Of a DNA stretch of 64,000 nt, positions 1 to 9,740 are shown piece by piece (the first letter of the stretch is position 1; every line of letters begins with the position of its first letter). The DNA comes from Azovibrio restrictus (GTDB lineage Bacteria > Bacteroidota > Bacteroidia > Chitinophagales > Chitinophagaceae). The translations under genes and the position numbers were made by a program. A model generated the notes under the pieces. It ran no database searches, was not told the origin of the DNA, and saw only the letters and a list, made by a program, of their open reading frames with translations. Location of the stretch: contig JANLJF010000048.1 in assembly GCA_029255605.1 (NCBI GenBank), forward strand, positions 1 through 64,000. Direction: 5' to 3'.

Positions 1-1797
1 GAATTAATGGGGCCGAGGTTCTTTGTGAATGCTCCTGCTGCGCAGCAAGGCACTAAAGCTTTTACTTATTCATCTGATGTGAACCCATCTTGGGGCCGTG
101 AGCTTGATTCTTCATGGCTTAATGTGGAAGTGGTAAAAGCTATTGATTCTTTAGCATGTGGGCCACTTACAAATAATGTAACGGATAAATGGGTATTAAT
201 TTACCGTGGTACATGCGAGTTTGGTGCTAAAGCATTAAATGCACAGAACAAAGGTGCAAAAGGTGTTATTATTGTGAATAATATTCCCGGTGGCCCTGTG
301 GGTATGGGTGCAGGCAGTTCAGGAGCTTCCGTTACTATTCCTGTTATCATGGTTTCAGATGTTGACGGCAATGCAATGAATCAGGCGCTAAACAATGGAC
401 AGCAAGTATTCATATCATTAACTAAATGGGGTTTTGGTTTCAATGATGACCTGGCAATTATGCCTAATTCAGAGGCACCGGGACATGGCTCTGTTCCTTT
501 AAAACAAATGGAAAGTGGAAGCCCAGACGCATACAAGTTCTACACAGGTGCTTTTGTTGCTAATACGGGTGCTAATGATCAAACTAATGTAAAATTGAAA
601 TCAACGCTTACATTTACACCCACGGGTGGTAGCGCGTCTGTTGTTTACGAAGACTCCGTAATTGTAGCTAATCTTAGTTCATTGGATTCTGCTATTGAGA
701 TGTTTAGCCCGAGGTCAAAATCATTGAATACTACCCAAACAGGTACGTACACAATGACTTATAACGTTAGCGCAGATAATACAGATGAAAATCCAATCGA
801 TAATTCGGTATCTGTGTCTTTAGATGTTACAAAAAATACTTTTTGTAAAGCACCATTAGATGCTAATGGCGATCCTATTATAACAGGATCTGTACGTATT
901 GGTGCCGCTTCTGCATTTACTTGGGGACCTTTATTTTACATAAATAAAGGTGGTAATTATGCAGATGCATTCAGACTTGCCATTACAGATAATGATACCA
1001 GTGAACACTCGTTAAACAGTACTGTCGGTAATTTGGATATATACCTGTTGAAATGGGTAGATGCTAACACAGACAAAATTATTCAATCAACTGAATTGAC
1101 TGTAAAAGGTGCTAGTTCTAAAGTTTTTACCACTGCTGACTCTAACAGTAAGATGTTCACTGCCGTAGTTGGTAATCCTGATGGTACTGCTGGACGTGTA
1201 GCGTTGGAGGATAATAGCTGGTATTGGGTAGCTGTAGATTTGCCTACAGATGTTTATCTAGGGTGCAATAGAAATATTAACTACTATAACAGAAGTAATA
1301 CTGCTAAGTTTGCTACGCCTTCTGTGATTGAGTTTTGGGCTCCATCTTTTATTGGAACTGCTGATGCTATGCTGGCGTCTGGCTCGAATCTTAGAATGAT
1401 ACCATTCGGAACAAGCGAAGCTGGTTCTATAGATATCGATTCGTCAAGCTTATCGAGCACAAGAAATTCTGTTCCGGCTTTAGCTTTAATTGCAGATCCA
1501 TTCCCAATTAGTGTTGGTAATACTCCGTCTTCTTTAATTAAAGAATTGTCAGTATACCCGAATCCTGCAGTTGGGAATATTACTGTATCAATTAATTTAG
1601 AGAAAATTTCGCACCGTGCGGATATTAAAATCATTGATGCAGTAGGACGCAATATACAGACTGTGAAACAAAACGACATTAAACAAGACAAAGTGGTAAT
1701 CAGCACTAAATCTTTAGTGCCTGGCAATTATTACATTGTTTTCTTTGGCGACGATAATACGACGGTTGTAAAACCATTTACCGTTTCCGGCAAATAA
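1..1797 (+). CDS. PA-domain-containing secreted protein with T9SS type A C-terminal sorting domain (5' end may lie outside the window)
   Basis: ORF 7..1797; PA-like segment (VLIYRGTCEFGAKALNAQNKGAKGVIIVNN); C-terminal ELSVYPNPAVGNITVSI...GNYYIVFF...KPFTV typical of Por-type A sorting domains; no signal peptide visible because the ORF begins at the window edge. Confidence 0.8.
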   Translation, partial: ELMGPRFFVNAPAAQQGTKAFTYSSDVNPSWGRELDSSWLNVEVVKAIDSLACGPLTNNVTDKWVLIYRGTCEFGAKALNAQNKGAKGVIIVNNIPGGPVGMGAGSSGASVTIPVIMVSDVDGNAMNQALNNGQQVFISLTKWGFGFNDDLAIMPNSEAPGHGSVPLKQMESGSPDAYKFYTGAFVANTGANDQTNVKLKSTLTFTPTGGSASVVYEDSVIVANLSSLDSAIEMFSPRSKSLNTTQTGTYTMTYNVSADNTDENPIDNSVSVSLDVTKNTFCKAPLDANGDPIITGSVRIGAASAFTWGPLFYINKGGNYADAFRLAITDNDTSEHSLNSTVGNLDIYLLKWVDANTDKIIQSTELTVKGASSKVFTTADSNSKMFTAVVGNPDGTAGRVALEDNSWYWVAVDLPTDVYLGCNRNINYYNRSNTAKFATPSVIEFWAPSFIGTADAMLASGSNLRMIPFGTSEAGSIDIDSSSLSSTRNSVPALALIADPFPISVGNTPSSLIKELSVYPNPAVGNITVSINLEKISHRADIKIIDAVGRNIQTVKQNDIKQDKVVISTKSLVPGNYYIVFFGDDNTTVVKPFTVSGK

Positions 1798-1820
1798 GAC
1801 TTTAAACTGAAGTTTTTTTT

Positions 1821-1848
1821 AAGCCTCCCAATATTGGAAGGCTTTTTT
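1821..1848 (+). terminator. Rho-independent-like terminator after the T9SS gene
   Basis: AAGCCTCCCAATATTGGAAGGCTTTTTT near-perfect palindrome followed by T run. Confidence 0.75.
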
Positions 1849-1863
1849 GTTCCACGTGGAACA
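1848..1863. promoter_or_regulatory. Candidate parS centromere site (perfect 16-bp palindrome TGTTCCACGTGGAACA)
   Basis: Exact palindrome matching the widely conserved bacterial parS consensus TGTTNCACGTGNAACA. Confidence 0.85.
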
Positions 1864-1926
1864 TAGAATATTTATAATGTTAGCCTATAGTACCATTAAA
1901 CTTGATAATGGTAAAGAATTGTGACT

Positions 1927-1934
1927 TACCTTTG
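1927..1934 (+). promoter_or_regulatory. Bacteroidota -7 element (TACCTTTG) for mnmG
   Basis: Match to TAnnTTTG, 6 nt before the ATG at 1941. Confidence 0.5.
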
Positions 1935-1940
1935 CAGCTT

Positions 1941-3809
1941 ATGTTTCCTGAATATGATGTTATAGTAGTAGGGGCAGGCCACGCAGGCTGTGAAGCTGCT
2001 GCTGCTGCTGCCAATATGGGGTCTAAAGTGATGTTGATCACTATGAATATGCAGACCATAGCCCAGATGAGTTGTAACCCGGCTATGGGTGGTATAGCCA
2101 AAGGACAGATTGTACGTGAAATTGATGCCTTAGGTGGGTATAGCGGTATAGTGAGCGATAAAAGCATGATACAGTTCCGCATGCTCAATAAGTCTAAAGG
2201 GCCGGGTATGTGGAGCCCACGTACACAGAATGACCGGATGTTATTCGCATCTACGTGGAGGGAAATGCTGGAAGCGACTCCTAATATCGACTTTTGGCAG
2301 GATATGGTGAAAGAACTCATTGTTTCACGTGGAACAATTAAGGGAGTAATAACCGGCATGGGCCAAACGATATATGGAAAGGCCGTAGTATTAACCAATG
2401 GAACCTTTCTGAATGGCGTTATCCATATAGGTGAAAAACAATTTGGTGGTGGTAGAATGGGCGAAAAAGGTGCCACAGGGCTTACGGAACAGCTTGTTTC
2501 ATTAGGTTTTGAGAGCGCAAGGCTTAAAACAGGTACCCCACCAAGAATAGATGGCCGCAGCCTTGACTATAGTAAGATGGAAATTCAGGAAGGTGATGAA
2601 GAGATAGTAGGCTTTTCTTATCTGCCAATAGAAAAAGTAAAGGCTAAAAACCAACGTCATTGCTGGATAACTTACACCAATGAAACGGTACACGAGATAT
2701 TAAAGACCGGTTTTGAGAAATCACCTATGTACCAGGGCCGAATAAAAGGTTCAGGACCAAGATATTGCCCCAGTATTGAAGATAAAATAAGCCGTTTTGC
2801 TGAAAGAGAGCGGCATCAGCTTTTTGTGGAACCGGAAGGATGGAATACAGTGGAGATATACGTAAATGGCTTCAGTACTTCTTTACCTGAAGATGTACAA
2901 TATAAAGCCCTGCAATTGGTTCCCGGTTTTGAGAATTGTCGTTTCTTCCGCCCGGGATATGCTATAGAGTACGATTATTTCCCGCCTACACAGTTGCAAT
3001 TTACCTTGGAAACCAAGCTGATAAAAAATTTGTTCTTTGCCGGACAAATAAATGGAACTACAGGATATGAAGAAGCGGCCTGCCAGGGCCTAATGGCCGG
3101 CATCAATGCACATAGAAATGTACATGATTTGGAGCCGGTAGTATTGCAAAGGAGTGATGCCTACATTGGGGTGCTAATAGATGACCTGATAAATAAAGGT
3201 ACCGATGAGCCATATCGCATGTTTACCAGCCGTGCAGAATTCAGAACACTGTTAAGACAAGATAATGCAGACCTTCGCTTAACGCCGCTGGGCCACGAAA
3301 TAGGCCTGGCAAGCGATGAACGCCTGCAATTAGTAAAGGAAAAGCAGGAAAAGGTAGCCAAAGTAAAAGAAAAACTGGCCGAATATCCCGTCGAGCCTGC
3401 TGCTGTAAATAATTACCTGCAATCTATAGGTAGCACACCACTGACGGAACGGGCAAGAGCTTTGAAATTATTGCTTCGTCCGGGCATAACATTGAAAGAT
3501 ATGCAGGAAGCTTTGCCGCACCTGAAAGAAACACTAAATGAAACGGATGTATTGGCTTTAGAGCAAGCAGAAATACAGTTGAAGTATGACGTGTATATTG
3601 AAAAAGAAAAGGAGTTGGTAAAGAAAATGGCTTCGCTGGAAGATCTTATCATACCGGATAGTTTCAATTATGATAAACTTTCGGCATTATCTACGGAAGC
3701 CCGCCAGAAACTAATAAAAATAAAACCCAGAACATTAGGCCAGGCCAGCAGGATAAGTGGGGTAAACCCAAGTGATGTGCAGATACTGATGGTTTATATG
3801 GGCAGATAA
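1941..3809 (+). CDS. mnmG: tRNA uridine-5-carboxymethylaminomethyl(34) synthesis enzyme MnmG (GidA)
   Basis: MFPEYDVIVVGAGHAGCEAAAAAANMGSKVMLITMNMQTIAQMSCNPAMGGIAKGQIVREIDALGG; full-length GidA family; start set to ATG 1941 rather than the track's 1902. Confidence 0.97.
   Translation: MFPEYDVIVVGAGHAGCEAAAAAANMGSKVMLITMNMQTIAQMSCNPAMGGIAKGQIVREIDALGGYSGIVSDKSMIQFRMLNKSKGPGMWSPRTQNDRMLFASTWREMLEATPNIDFWQDMVKELIVSRGTIKGVITGMGQTIYGKAVVLTNGTFLNGVIHIGEKQFGGGRMGEKGATGLTEQLVSLGFESARLKTGTPPRIDGRSLDYSKMEIQEGDEEIVGFSYLPIEKVKAKNQRHCWITYTNETVHEILKTGFEKSPMYQGRIKGSGPRYCPSIEDKISRFAERERHQLFVEPEGWNTVEIYVNGFSTSLPEDVQYKALQLVPGFENCRFFRPGYAIEYDYFPPTQLQFTLETKLIKNLFFAGQINGTTGYEEAACQGLMAGINAHRNVHDLEPVVLQRSDAYIGVLIDDLINKGTDEPYRMFTSRAEFRTLLRQDNADLRLTPLGHEIGLASDERLQLVKEKQEKVAKVKEKLAEYPVEPAAVNNYLQSIGSTPLTERARALKLLLRPGITLKDMQEALPHLKETLNETDVLALEQAEIQLKYDVYIEKEKELVKKMASLEDLIIPDSFNYDKLSALSTEARQKLIKIKPRTLGQASRISGVNPSDVQILMVYMGR
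2321..2336. promoter_or_regulatory. Second candidate parS site inside mnmG (TGTTTCACGTGGAACA)
   Basis: Matches the parS consensus with one arm mismatch; complete CACGTG core. Confidence 0.8.
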
Positions 3810-3816
3810 AAAGAAC

Positions 3817-3846
3817 AAAGGCAAACACAATATCGTTTGCCTTTTT
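3817..3846 (+). terminator. Rho-independent terminator of mnmG
   Basis: AAAGGCAAAC(acaatatc)GTTTGCCTTTTT. Confidence 0.85.
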
Positions 3847-3859
3847 AGTTTTGAATCCA

Positions 3860-4324
3860 ATGGATATAAAACAAGCTATTTACAAATATTGCCTGTACCA
3901 GCCCCGTTGCCATAAGGAAGTCAAGAACAAACTGTATGAACTTGGCTGCACCACTCCTGAAGTGGATCAATACCTGGCTGAACTGATTGAAACCGGATTA
4001 CTGAACGAGGAGAAGTTTGCCCGCGCTATAGCACGTGGAAAATTCCGCCTGAAGCATTGGGGCAGAAATAAAATAGTGCAACAACTGAAAATGCAGCAGG
4101 TTTCTGCCTATTGTATAAAGAAAGGACTGAGCGAAATAGACCCCGATGAGTATGAAATAACCCTTAAAAGGTTAGCAGACAAAAAATGGTTGGAACTGAA
4201 AGGAGAAAGGAACCAATTGGTAAAAAGGCAAAAAGTATTTCGGTATATGGTGCAGAAAGGATATGAAATAGATATGGTTAATGATGCAATTAACGAAATC
4301 TTAAATGCGAATAAACTATCGTAG
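3860..4324 (+). CDS. recX: Regulatory protein RecX family
   Basis: Helical RecX-like sequence: AIYKYCLYQPRCHKEVKNKLYELGC...YLAELIETGLLNEEKFARAIARGKFRLKHWGRNKIVQQLK. Confidence 0.85.
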   Translation: MDIKQAIYKYCLYQPRCHKEVKNKLYELGCTTPEVDQYLAELIETGLLNEEKFARAIARGKFRLKHWGRNKIVQQLKMQQVSAYCIKKGLSEIDPDEYEITLKRLADKKWLELKGERNQLVKRQKVFRYMVQKGYEIDMVNDAINEILNANKLS

Positions 4325-4364
4325 GTAGTATTTCGGTATATTTACATGGAGTAAATAAAACAAC

Positions 4365-4751
4365 ATGGTGCAACAGGTAACGGAAGGTGTAAGTGTAACA
4401 GTTGAAACCTTCTATCAACCCAATCAATCCAACCCGGTTAATTCTGAATTCTTGTTTGCATACCGCATTACAATTGAGAATTTAAGCACCATGCCCGTAC
4501 AGCTCATCAGCCGCCACTGGCACATTGTAGATAGCAATGGAACAGAAAGAGAAGTAGAAGGTGAAGGTGTAGTGGGCCAGCAACCTATTATACAGCCCGG
4601 TGAAAACTATCAATATGTATCAGCTGCCAATTTGCGCAGCGATATAGGAAAAATGTACGGCACCTATCAAATGGTAAATCTTTATAATAAGAAAACATTT
4701 GATGTAAGCATTCCTGAATTCCAGCTTATCGCTCCATTTAAAATGAACTAG
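4365..4751 (+). CDS. apaG: ApaG domain protein (Co2+/Mg2+ efflux-associated)
   Basis: YRITIENLSTMPVQLISRHWHIVDSNGTEREVEGEGVVGQQPIIQPGENYQYVSAANL...GTYQM. Confidence 0.93.
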   Translation: MVQQVTEGVSVTVETFYQPNQSNPVNSEFLFAYRITIENLSTMPVQLISRHWHIVDSNGTEREVEGEGVVGQQPIIQPGENYQYVSAANLRSDIGKMYGTYQMVNLYNKKTFDVSIPEFQLIAPFKMN

Positions 4752-4824
4752 AAATTATCGTTTAAAGTTCAACTCTTTATTACTTTTTACTGTCTATACA
4801 GGTAGCACCCATTAGCCAAAACCT

Positions 4825-6375
4825 GTGAAGAAAACCGCCATTATCATCGGTGCAGGCCCTGCAGGCCTAACCGCTGCGTATGAATTATTGACCCGAACGG
4901 ATATTAAACCTATTATTATTGAGAAGTCGTCATATATCGGGGGTATATGCAGAACCATCAATTATAAAGGGAACAGGATAGACATTGGGGGCCATCGTTT
5001 CTTTTCAAAATCGGAACGCGTAATGGATTGGTGGCTTCAAATGCTGGCACTTGATGCAACAGCACCTTCCGTATTCCAGGTAAATTACCGCCATAAAACT
5101 ACACAAGTTGTAAATAATTATAGTGCAACTACAGATCCGGACAAAGTGATGTTAGTAAGACCGAGAGTTTCTCATATCTATTACAAACGTCAGTTTTTTA
5201 ACTACCCGGTAACGCTCACTTTTGATACGCTGAACAAATTAGGCTATATAAAATCGGCCAAAATATTTGCAGGTTACCTGCGCGCAAAGCTGTTTCCTAG
5301 AAATGAAGTGAGCCTTGAAGATTTTCTTATCAACAGGTTTGGGCAGGAATTGTATAACACTTTCTTCAGAGATTATACCCAAAAAGTATGGGGAGTTCCC
5401 TGCAAAGATATATCTGCGGAATGGGGGGCACAGCGTATAAAAAAACTAAGTATTGCGCAAGTATTATTGCATGCTTTGAGGAAAGGGAATAATAAAGAAC
5501 AACACCCCGGCCTGATAGAACAATTCCTGTATCCAAAATATGGCCCCGGTCAGCTATGGGAAGAAGCAGCAAAGCAAGTAACTATGTTAGGAGGCGAAAT
5601 AATTATGGAACATGATGCAGATAGCTTGCTGCACAATGGCCGAAAATTATATTCACTGACTATAAAAGATAAACATGGAAACAGAAAAGAGTTGGCAGGA
5701 GATTACTTCTTTTCAACCATGCCGGTGAAGGAACTAATACATAAAATGCAACCGAAGCCGCCTGCCGATGTTTGTGCTGTGGCTTCAGGATGCATATACC
5801 GCGATTTTATCACAGTAGGCCTGCTATTAACCGAACTAAAAATAAAAGATTCCCAAACTATAAACAAACTTATAAAAGACACTTGGATATATATACAAGA
5901 ATATAAATATAAAGTTGGCCGTTTGCAGGTATTCAATAACTGGAGTCCATACATGGTGGCAGATGCTAACACAGTATGGTTGGGACTGGAATATTTCTGC
6001 AATAAAGACGACGCTCTTTGGAATATGCCGGATGATAAGATCATAGTACTGGCAAAAAATGAGCTACACAATATGGGCATTATAGATGCCGAAAACGTAT
6101 TAGACAGCACACTGCTACGGGATGAAAAAACATATCCCGCCTACTTTGGCAGTTACGCTAAGTTTCACCTGATAAGAGAATATACAGATCATTTCGACAA
6201 CCTGTACCTGGTTGGGCGAAATGGCATGCACAAATACAACAACTCAGACCACTCAATGCTGACAGCCATGACAGCAGTTGACAATATAATTGCAGGCATA
6301 ACAGATAAAAGCAATATATGGGCTATAAACACCGACCAGGAATATCACGAAGAGGAAAACCGGAACAAAATGTAA
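4825..6375 (+). CDS. NAD(P)/FAD-dependent oxidoreductase (UDP-galactopyranose mutase/amine-oxidase-like)
   Basis: N-terminal Rossmann [29 protein letters not shown]-terminal [24 protein letters not shown]. Confidence 0.85.
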   Translation: MKKTAIIIGAGPAGLTAAYELLTRTDIKPIIIEKSSYIGGICRTINYKGNRIDIGGHRFFSKSERVMDWWLQMLALDATAPSVFQVNYRHKTTQVVNNYSATTDPDKVMLVRPRVSHIYYKRQFFNYPVTLTFDTLNKLGYIKSAKIFAGYLRAKLFPRNEVSLEDFLINRFGQELYNTFFRDYTQKVWGVPCKDISAEWGAQRIKKLSIAQVLLHALRKGNNKEQHPGLIEQFLYPKYGPGQLWEEAAKQVTMLGGEIIMEHDADSLLHNGRKLYSLTIKDKHGNRKELAGDYFFSTMPVKELIHKMQPKPPADVCAVASGCIYRDFITVGLLLTELKIKDSQTINKLIKDTWIYIQEYKYKVGRLQVFNNWSPYMVADANTVWLGLEYFCNKDDALWNMPDDKIIVLAKNELHNMGIIDAENVLDSTLLRDEKTYPAYFGSYAKFHLIREYTDHFDNLYLVGRNGMHKYNNSDHSMLTAMTAVDNIIAGITDKSNIWAINTDQEYHEEENRNKM

Positions 6376-7811
6376 CAATTACAAGCAAACCAGGAAACAA
6401 CCAACAATGGTTATGGTTTGTTTTTATAATGTACGCTTTTGTTATTGGTATTGGGGTATGGCATCACGAACCGTGGAGAGATGAAGCGCAGAGCTGGCTT
6501 TTGACAAGGGATTTATCTATAGGTCAGCTATTACATATGCTACCAACAGAGGGTCATCCACCACTATGGTATTTTTTAATAATGCCTTTATGCAAGTCGG
6601 GCCTTCTATATGGATCACAAAACTGGTTGGCAGCGCTATTGATGCTGGTAGCAGTTTATATTCTTTTGTTCAGGACCCAATTACCCATAGCCATAAAGGT
6701 GCTATTGCCATGCTCGTACTTATTTATTTATGAATATAGCTGCTTTGCTAGAAGCTATTGTCTCATCCCATTTTTTCTTTCCTGCCTTATAAGCCTGCAC
6801 AACGAAAGATTTGATAGGCCATGGCTGTATACTTTGTGCCTGATAGGACTTTTCAATACACATGTATTAGTATTCCCCTTGGCATTCATGCTCTTTTGTT
6901 TATATATAATAGATATAACTAAAGAAAATAAATGGAACAAGACAACAATTGCAGCAAATATTATCGCTGCCGTTGGTGGCGGCTACCTTATTCCTTATTT
7001 GGCTATGTCATCAACCGCGCATAAGTTCATACAAAGGGGGGATTGGTTATATTTTGAAAAAGCGGTTACTAATTCTATCCTGATAGAAGGGAATTTTTTA
7101 CTAGCAGCGGTTTTGGTTATTGCTGCGTTTGCAATTCTTTTAACAAGGCCAAAGGTTTTCCTACTTGTTTTGGTTAGTATGTTATTAACCATGTACATCC
7201 TGATGTTCAAATACGAAGGGTCACTTCGTCATCACGGCATTTTGTTCTTAGAATTGTTTACAGGCTTTGCCTTGTTGCCACATTATGAAAATGACAAATG
7301 GCGGCTACGTATGAAAAGCAACACCCTATTTAAAAAAGGGTATTATCTATTATGCCTGATTATTGTGTTACAATTGCCTGAAACAATTGCCCGTTATCAG
7401 CGGGACATATTGGAACCGTATTCTAACGCTAAGGAAGCAGCAGAATATATTCAACAATATGGGTTGGAAAACAAAGTAATTGTAGCACACCAGGCATGGG
7501 CCGGCGGTGCGTTATTGCCATATTTAACGAAGGGCAAAAAAATGTACTATCCTGAAAAACAAGCTTTTGGTAGCTACTATACTTATGATTCATTCTTCTT
7601 TCAAAAGACCTGGCTACTGGAACCCGGCTTTGCCATGGATGCCACTTACCGGAAATTTTCAAAAAATCTGGATAGCGTCATCATTTTGCTGAACGCACCG
7701 CTACCTTCGCAAGCACTACAATTCGTTGATTTACTATACAATAGCGATTATCAGGCTATAGAAACCTCTGAAAATTATTATCTCTACCAATTCAGGGCAG
7801 GAGTAAAATAG
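6318..7811 (+). CDS. Polytopic membrane glycosyltransferase-like protein (GT-C/GT39-like)
   Basis: Multiple TM segments; [20 protein letters not shown] motif near the N-terminus typical of GT-C enzymes; overlaps the upstream ORF by 58 bp, so the start may be further downstream. Confidence 0.65.
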   Translation: MGYKHRPGISRRGKPEQNVTITSKPGNNQQWLWFVFIMYAFVIGIGVWHHEPWRDEAQSWLLTRDLSIGQLLHMLPTEGHPPLWYFLIMPLCKSGLLYGSQNWLAALLMLVAVYILLFRTQLPIAIKVLLPCSYLFIYEYSCFARSYCLIPFFLSCLISLHNERFDRPWLYTLCLIGLFNTHVLVFPLAFMLFCLYIIDITKENKWNKTTIAANIIAAVGGGYLIPYLAMSSTAHKFIQRGDWLYFEKAVTNSILIEGNFLLAAVLVIAAFAILLTRPKVFLLVLVSMLLTMYILMFKYEGSLRHHGILFLELFTGFALLPHYENDKWRLRMKSNTLFKKGYYLLCLIIVLQLPETIARYQRDILEPYSNAKEAAEYIQQYGLENKVIVAHQAWAGGALLPYLTKGKKMYYPEKQAFGSYYTYDSFFFQKTWLLEPGFAMDATYRKFSKNLDSVIILLNAPLPSQALQFVDLLYNSDYQAIETSENYYLYQFRAGVK

Positions 7812-7852
7812 AATTAACTTATTAAATACGCTTATATACCATCTTATTTACG

Positions 7853-7860
7853 TACCTTTG
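7853..7860 (+). promoter_or_regulatory. Bacteroidota -7 element (TACCTTTG) upstream of typA
   Basis: Match to TAnnTTTG; no clear -33 TTTG element at consensus spacing. Confidence 0.45.
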
Positions 7861-7874
7861 CGCGGCAAAATGGA

Positions 7875-7912
7875 GGCCCCTTCCTTATCTCTTGTGAAGA
7901 AGGGGCCCTTTT
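7875..7912 (+). promoter_or_regulatory. Terminator-like hairpin in the typA 5' leader (candidate attenuator)
   Basis: GGCCCCTTC ... GAAGGGGCC 9-bp perfect stem followed by CTTTT, 19 nt before the typA ATG. Confidence 0.55.
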
Positions 7913-7930
7913 ATTAAGACAATCAAGTAT

Positions 7931-9739
7931 ATGGATATTCGTAACATTGCAATTATTGCGCACGTTGACCACGGTAAAACAACGCTGGTTGATAAAATCA
8001 TCCACGCGACAAAAGTTTTTCGTGATAACCAGGAAACAGGTGAACTGATAATGGATAACAACGACCTGGAACGTGAGCGTGGTATCACCATCCTCGCAAA
8101 AAATATTTCGGTAAACTATAAAGGCGTTAAGATTAACGTTATTGATACTCCGGGTCACTCTGACTTTGGTGGTGAGGTAGAGCGCGTACTGAAAATGGCT
8201 GATGGTGTATTGCTGCTGGTAGATGCCTTTGAAGGCCCGATGCCGCAAACCCGCTTTGTACTGCAAAAAGCATTGCAACTGAATCTGAAGCCTATTGTTG
8301 TAATCAACAAAGTAGATAAACCAAACTGCCGTCCTGATGAAGTGCATGATGCTGTATTCGAATTGTTCTTCCAGCTGGATGCTACTGAAGAGCAATTGAA
8401 CTTTACTACGATCTATGGTTCTTCAAAACAGGGGTGGTTCAATACATCGCTGACACCAACAGAAGATATCACGCCGCTGCTGGATACGATACTTGAAAAA
8501 GTACCGGAGCCGGTAGTATCTGACGGTACTGTGCAAATGCAGATCACTTCACTGGATTATTCTTCATTCCTGGGCCGTATAGCCGTAGGTCGTGTGATAC
8601 GTGGAACATTGAAAGAAAACCAACCGGTGCAACTGTGCAAACTGGATGGTAGCCTGATGAAAAGCCGTATTAAAGAACTGTACACCTTTGAGGGTATGGG
8701 TAAAAAACGCGTGCAGGAAGTACCTGCAGGCGATATATGCGCTGTAGTAGGTATCGAAGGTTTCCAGATAGGCGAAACGATAGCAGATTTCGAAAACCCC
8801 GAAGCGCTGCCTATCATACCTATCGACGAGCCAACGATGAACATGCAGTTCAGCATCAACAACTCACCATTCTTTGGCCGCGAAGGTAAATTTGTAACCA
8901 GCCGTAACATACGCGACAGGCTGTACAAAGAACTGGAAAAAAACCTGGCGCTGCGTGTAAGCGATACAGATGATGCCGATAAATTCCTGGTATATGGCCG
9001 TGGTATCCTACACTTGTCTGTACTGATAGAAACGATGCGCCGTGAAGGTTTTGAATTGACAGTTGGCCAGCCGCAGGTTATTACTAAAGAAATAGATGGC
9101 CGCAAATGCGAGCCGTATGAAATACTGGTAGTAGATGTGCCGGGCGAATTCAGCGGGAAAGTGATAGACCTTGTAACGCAGCGTAAAGGTGAAATGCTGA
9201 TAATGGAAAGTAAGGGCGAAATGCAGCACCTGGAATTCGAGATACCTTCTCGTGGTTTGATAGGCCTGCGTTCGAACATGCTGACCGCTACTGCAGGTGA
9301 GGCTGTAATGGCGCACCGCTTCAGCGAATATAAACCATGGAAAGGGCCGATACCCGGCCGTAACAATGGTGTACTGCTTTCTAAAAATACAGCATCAACT
9401 ACCGGCTACTCGATGGACAAACTGCAAGACCGTGGTTCGTTCTTTATAGATGCAGGTGAAGAAGTATACTCTGGCCAGATAATAGGCGAGCACATAAAAC
9501 CGGGCGACCTGATAGTAAATGCTACAGAGCCTAAGAAGCTGACCAACATGCGTGCCAGCGGTACGGATGATGCTAACCGCATTGCCCCGAAAATACAAAT
9601 GAGCCTGGAAGAGTGTATGGAATACATACAACAGGATGAGTGCATCGAGATAACACCGCAAAGCATCCGCCTGCGTAAAATAATGCTGGACGAAAACGAC
9701 CGCAACCGTTATCAGAAAATGCTGAAAGCAGAAGCGTAA
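7931..9739 (+). CDS. typA: Translational GTPase TypA/BipA
   Basis: MDIRNIAIIAHVDHGKTTLVDKII...ERERGITILAKN...NVIDTPGHSDFGGEVERVL; full length. Confidence 0.98.
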   Translation: MDIRNIAIIAHVDHGKTTLVDKIIHATKVFRDNQETGELIMDNNDLERERGITILAKNISVNYKGVKINVIDTPGHSDFGGEVERVLKMADGVLLLVDAFEGPMPQTRFVLQKALQLNLKPIVVINKVDKPNCRPDEVHDAVFELFFQLDATEEQLNFTTIYGSSKQGWFNTSLTPTEDITPLLDTILEKVPEPVVSDGTVQMQITSLDYSSFLGRIAVGRVIRGTLKENQPVQLCKLDGSLMKSRIKELYTFEGMGKKRVQEVPAGDICAVVGIEGFQIGETIADFENPEALPIIPIDEPTMNMQFSINNSPFFGREGKFVTSRNIRDRLYKELEKNLALRVSDTDDADKFLVYGRGILHLSVLIETMRREGFELTVGQPQVITKEIDGRKCEPYEILVVDVPGEFSGKVIDLVTQRKGEMLIMESKGEMQHLEFEIPSRGLIGLRSNMLTATAGEAVMAHRFSEYKPWKGPIPGRNNGVLLSKNTASTTGYSMDKLQDRGSFFIDAGEEVYSGQIIGEHIKPGDLIVNATEPKKLTNMRASGTDDANRIAPKIQMSLEECMEYIQQDECIEITPQSIRLRKIMLDENDRNRYQKMLKAEA

Positions 9740-9740
9740 G

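Noticed and set aside
1880-2476. 198-aa antisense ORF opposite mnmG
   Set aside because: Entirely overlaps confident mnmG coding sequence; Pro/Ile-rich shadow pattern.
4027-4042. TATAGCACGTGGAAAA in recX, a parS-like sequence
   Set aside because: Four mismatches to the parS consensus; only one half-site resembles parS.
6318-6375. 58-bp overlap between the FAD oxidoreductase and the GT39-like gene as a programmed overlap
   Set aside because: Most simply explained by an over-extended start of the downstream ORF; internal ATGs (for example near 6429) are plausible.
7844-8395. 183-aa minus-strand ORF over the typA leader and 5' end
   Set aside because: Runs through the hairpin and typA; Tyr/Phe-rich shadow translation, no support.
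8593-8608. TGTGATACGTGGAACA in typA, a parS-like sequence
   Set aside because: The core is TACGTG rather than CACGTG and one arm is lost; coding sequence explains it.
8557-9366. 269-aa antisense ORF opposite typA
   Set aside because: Shadow ORF produced by codon bias of typA; composition not protein-like and no recognisable motif.
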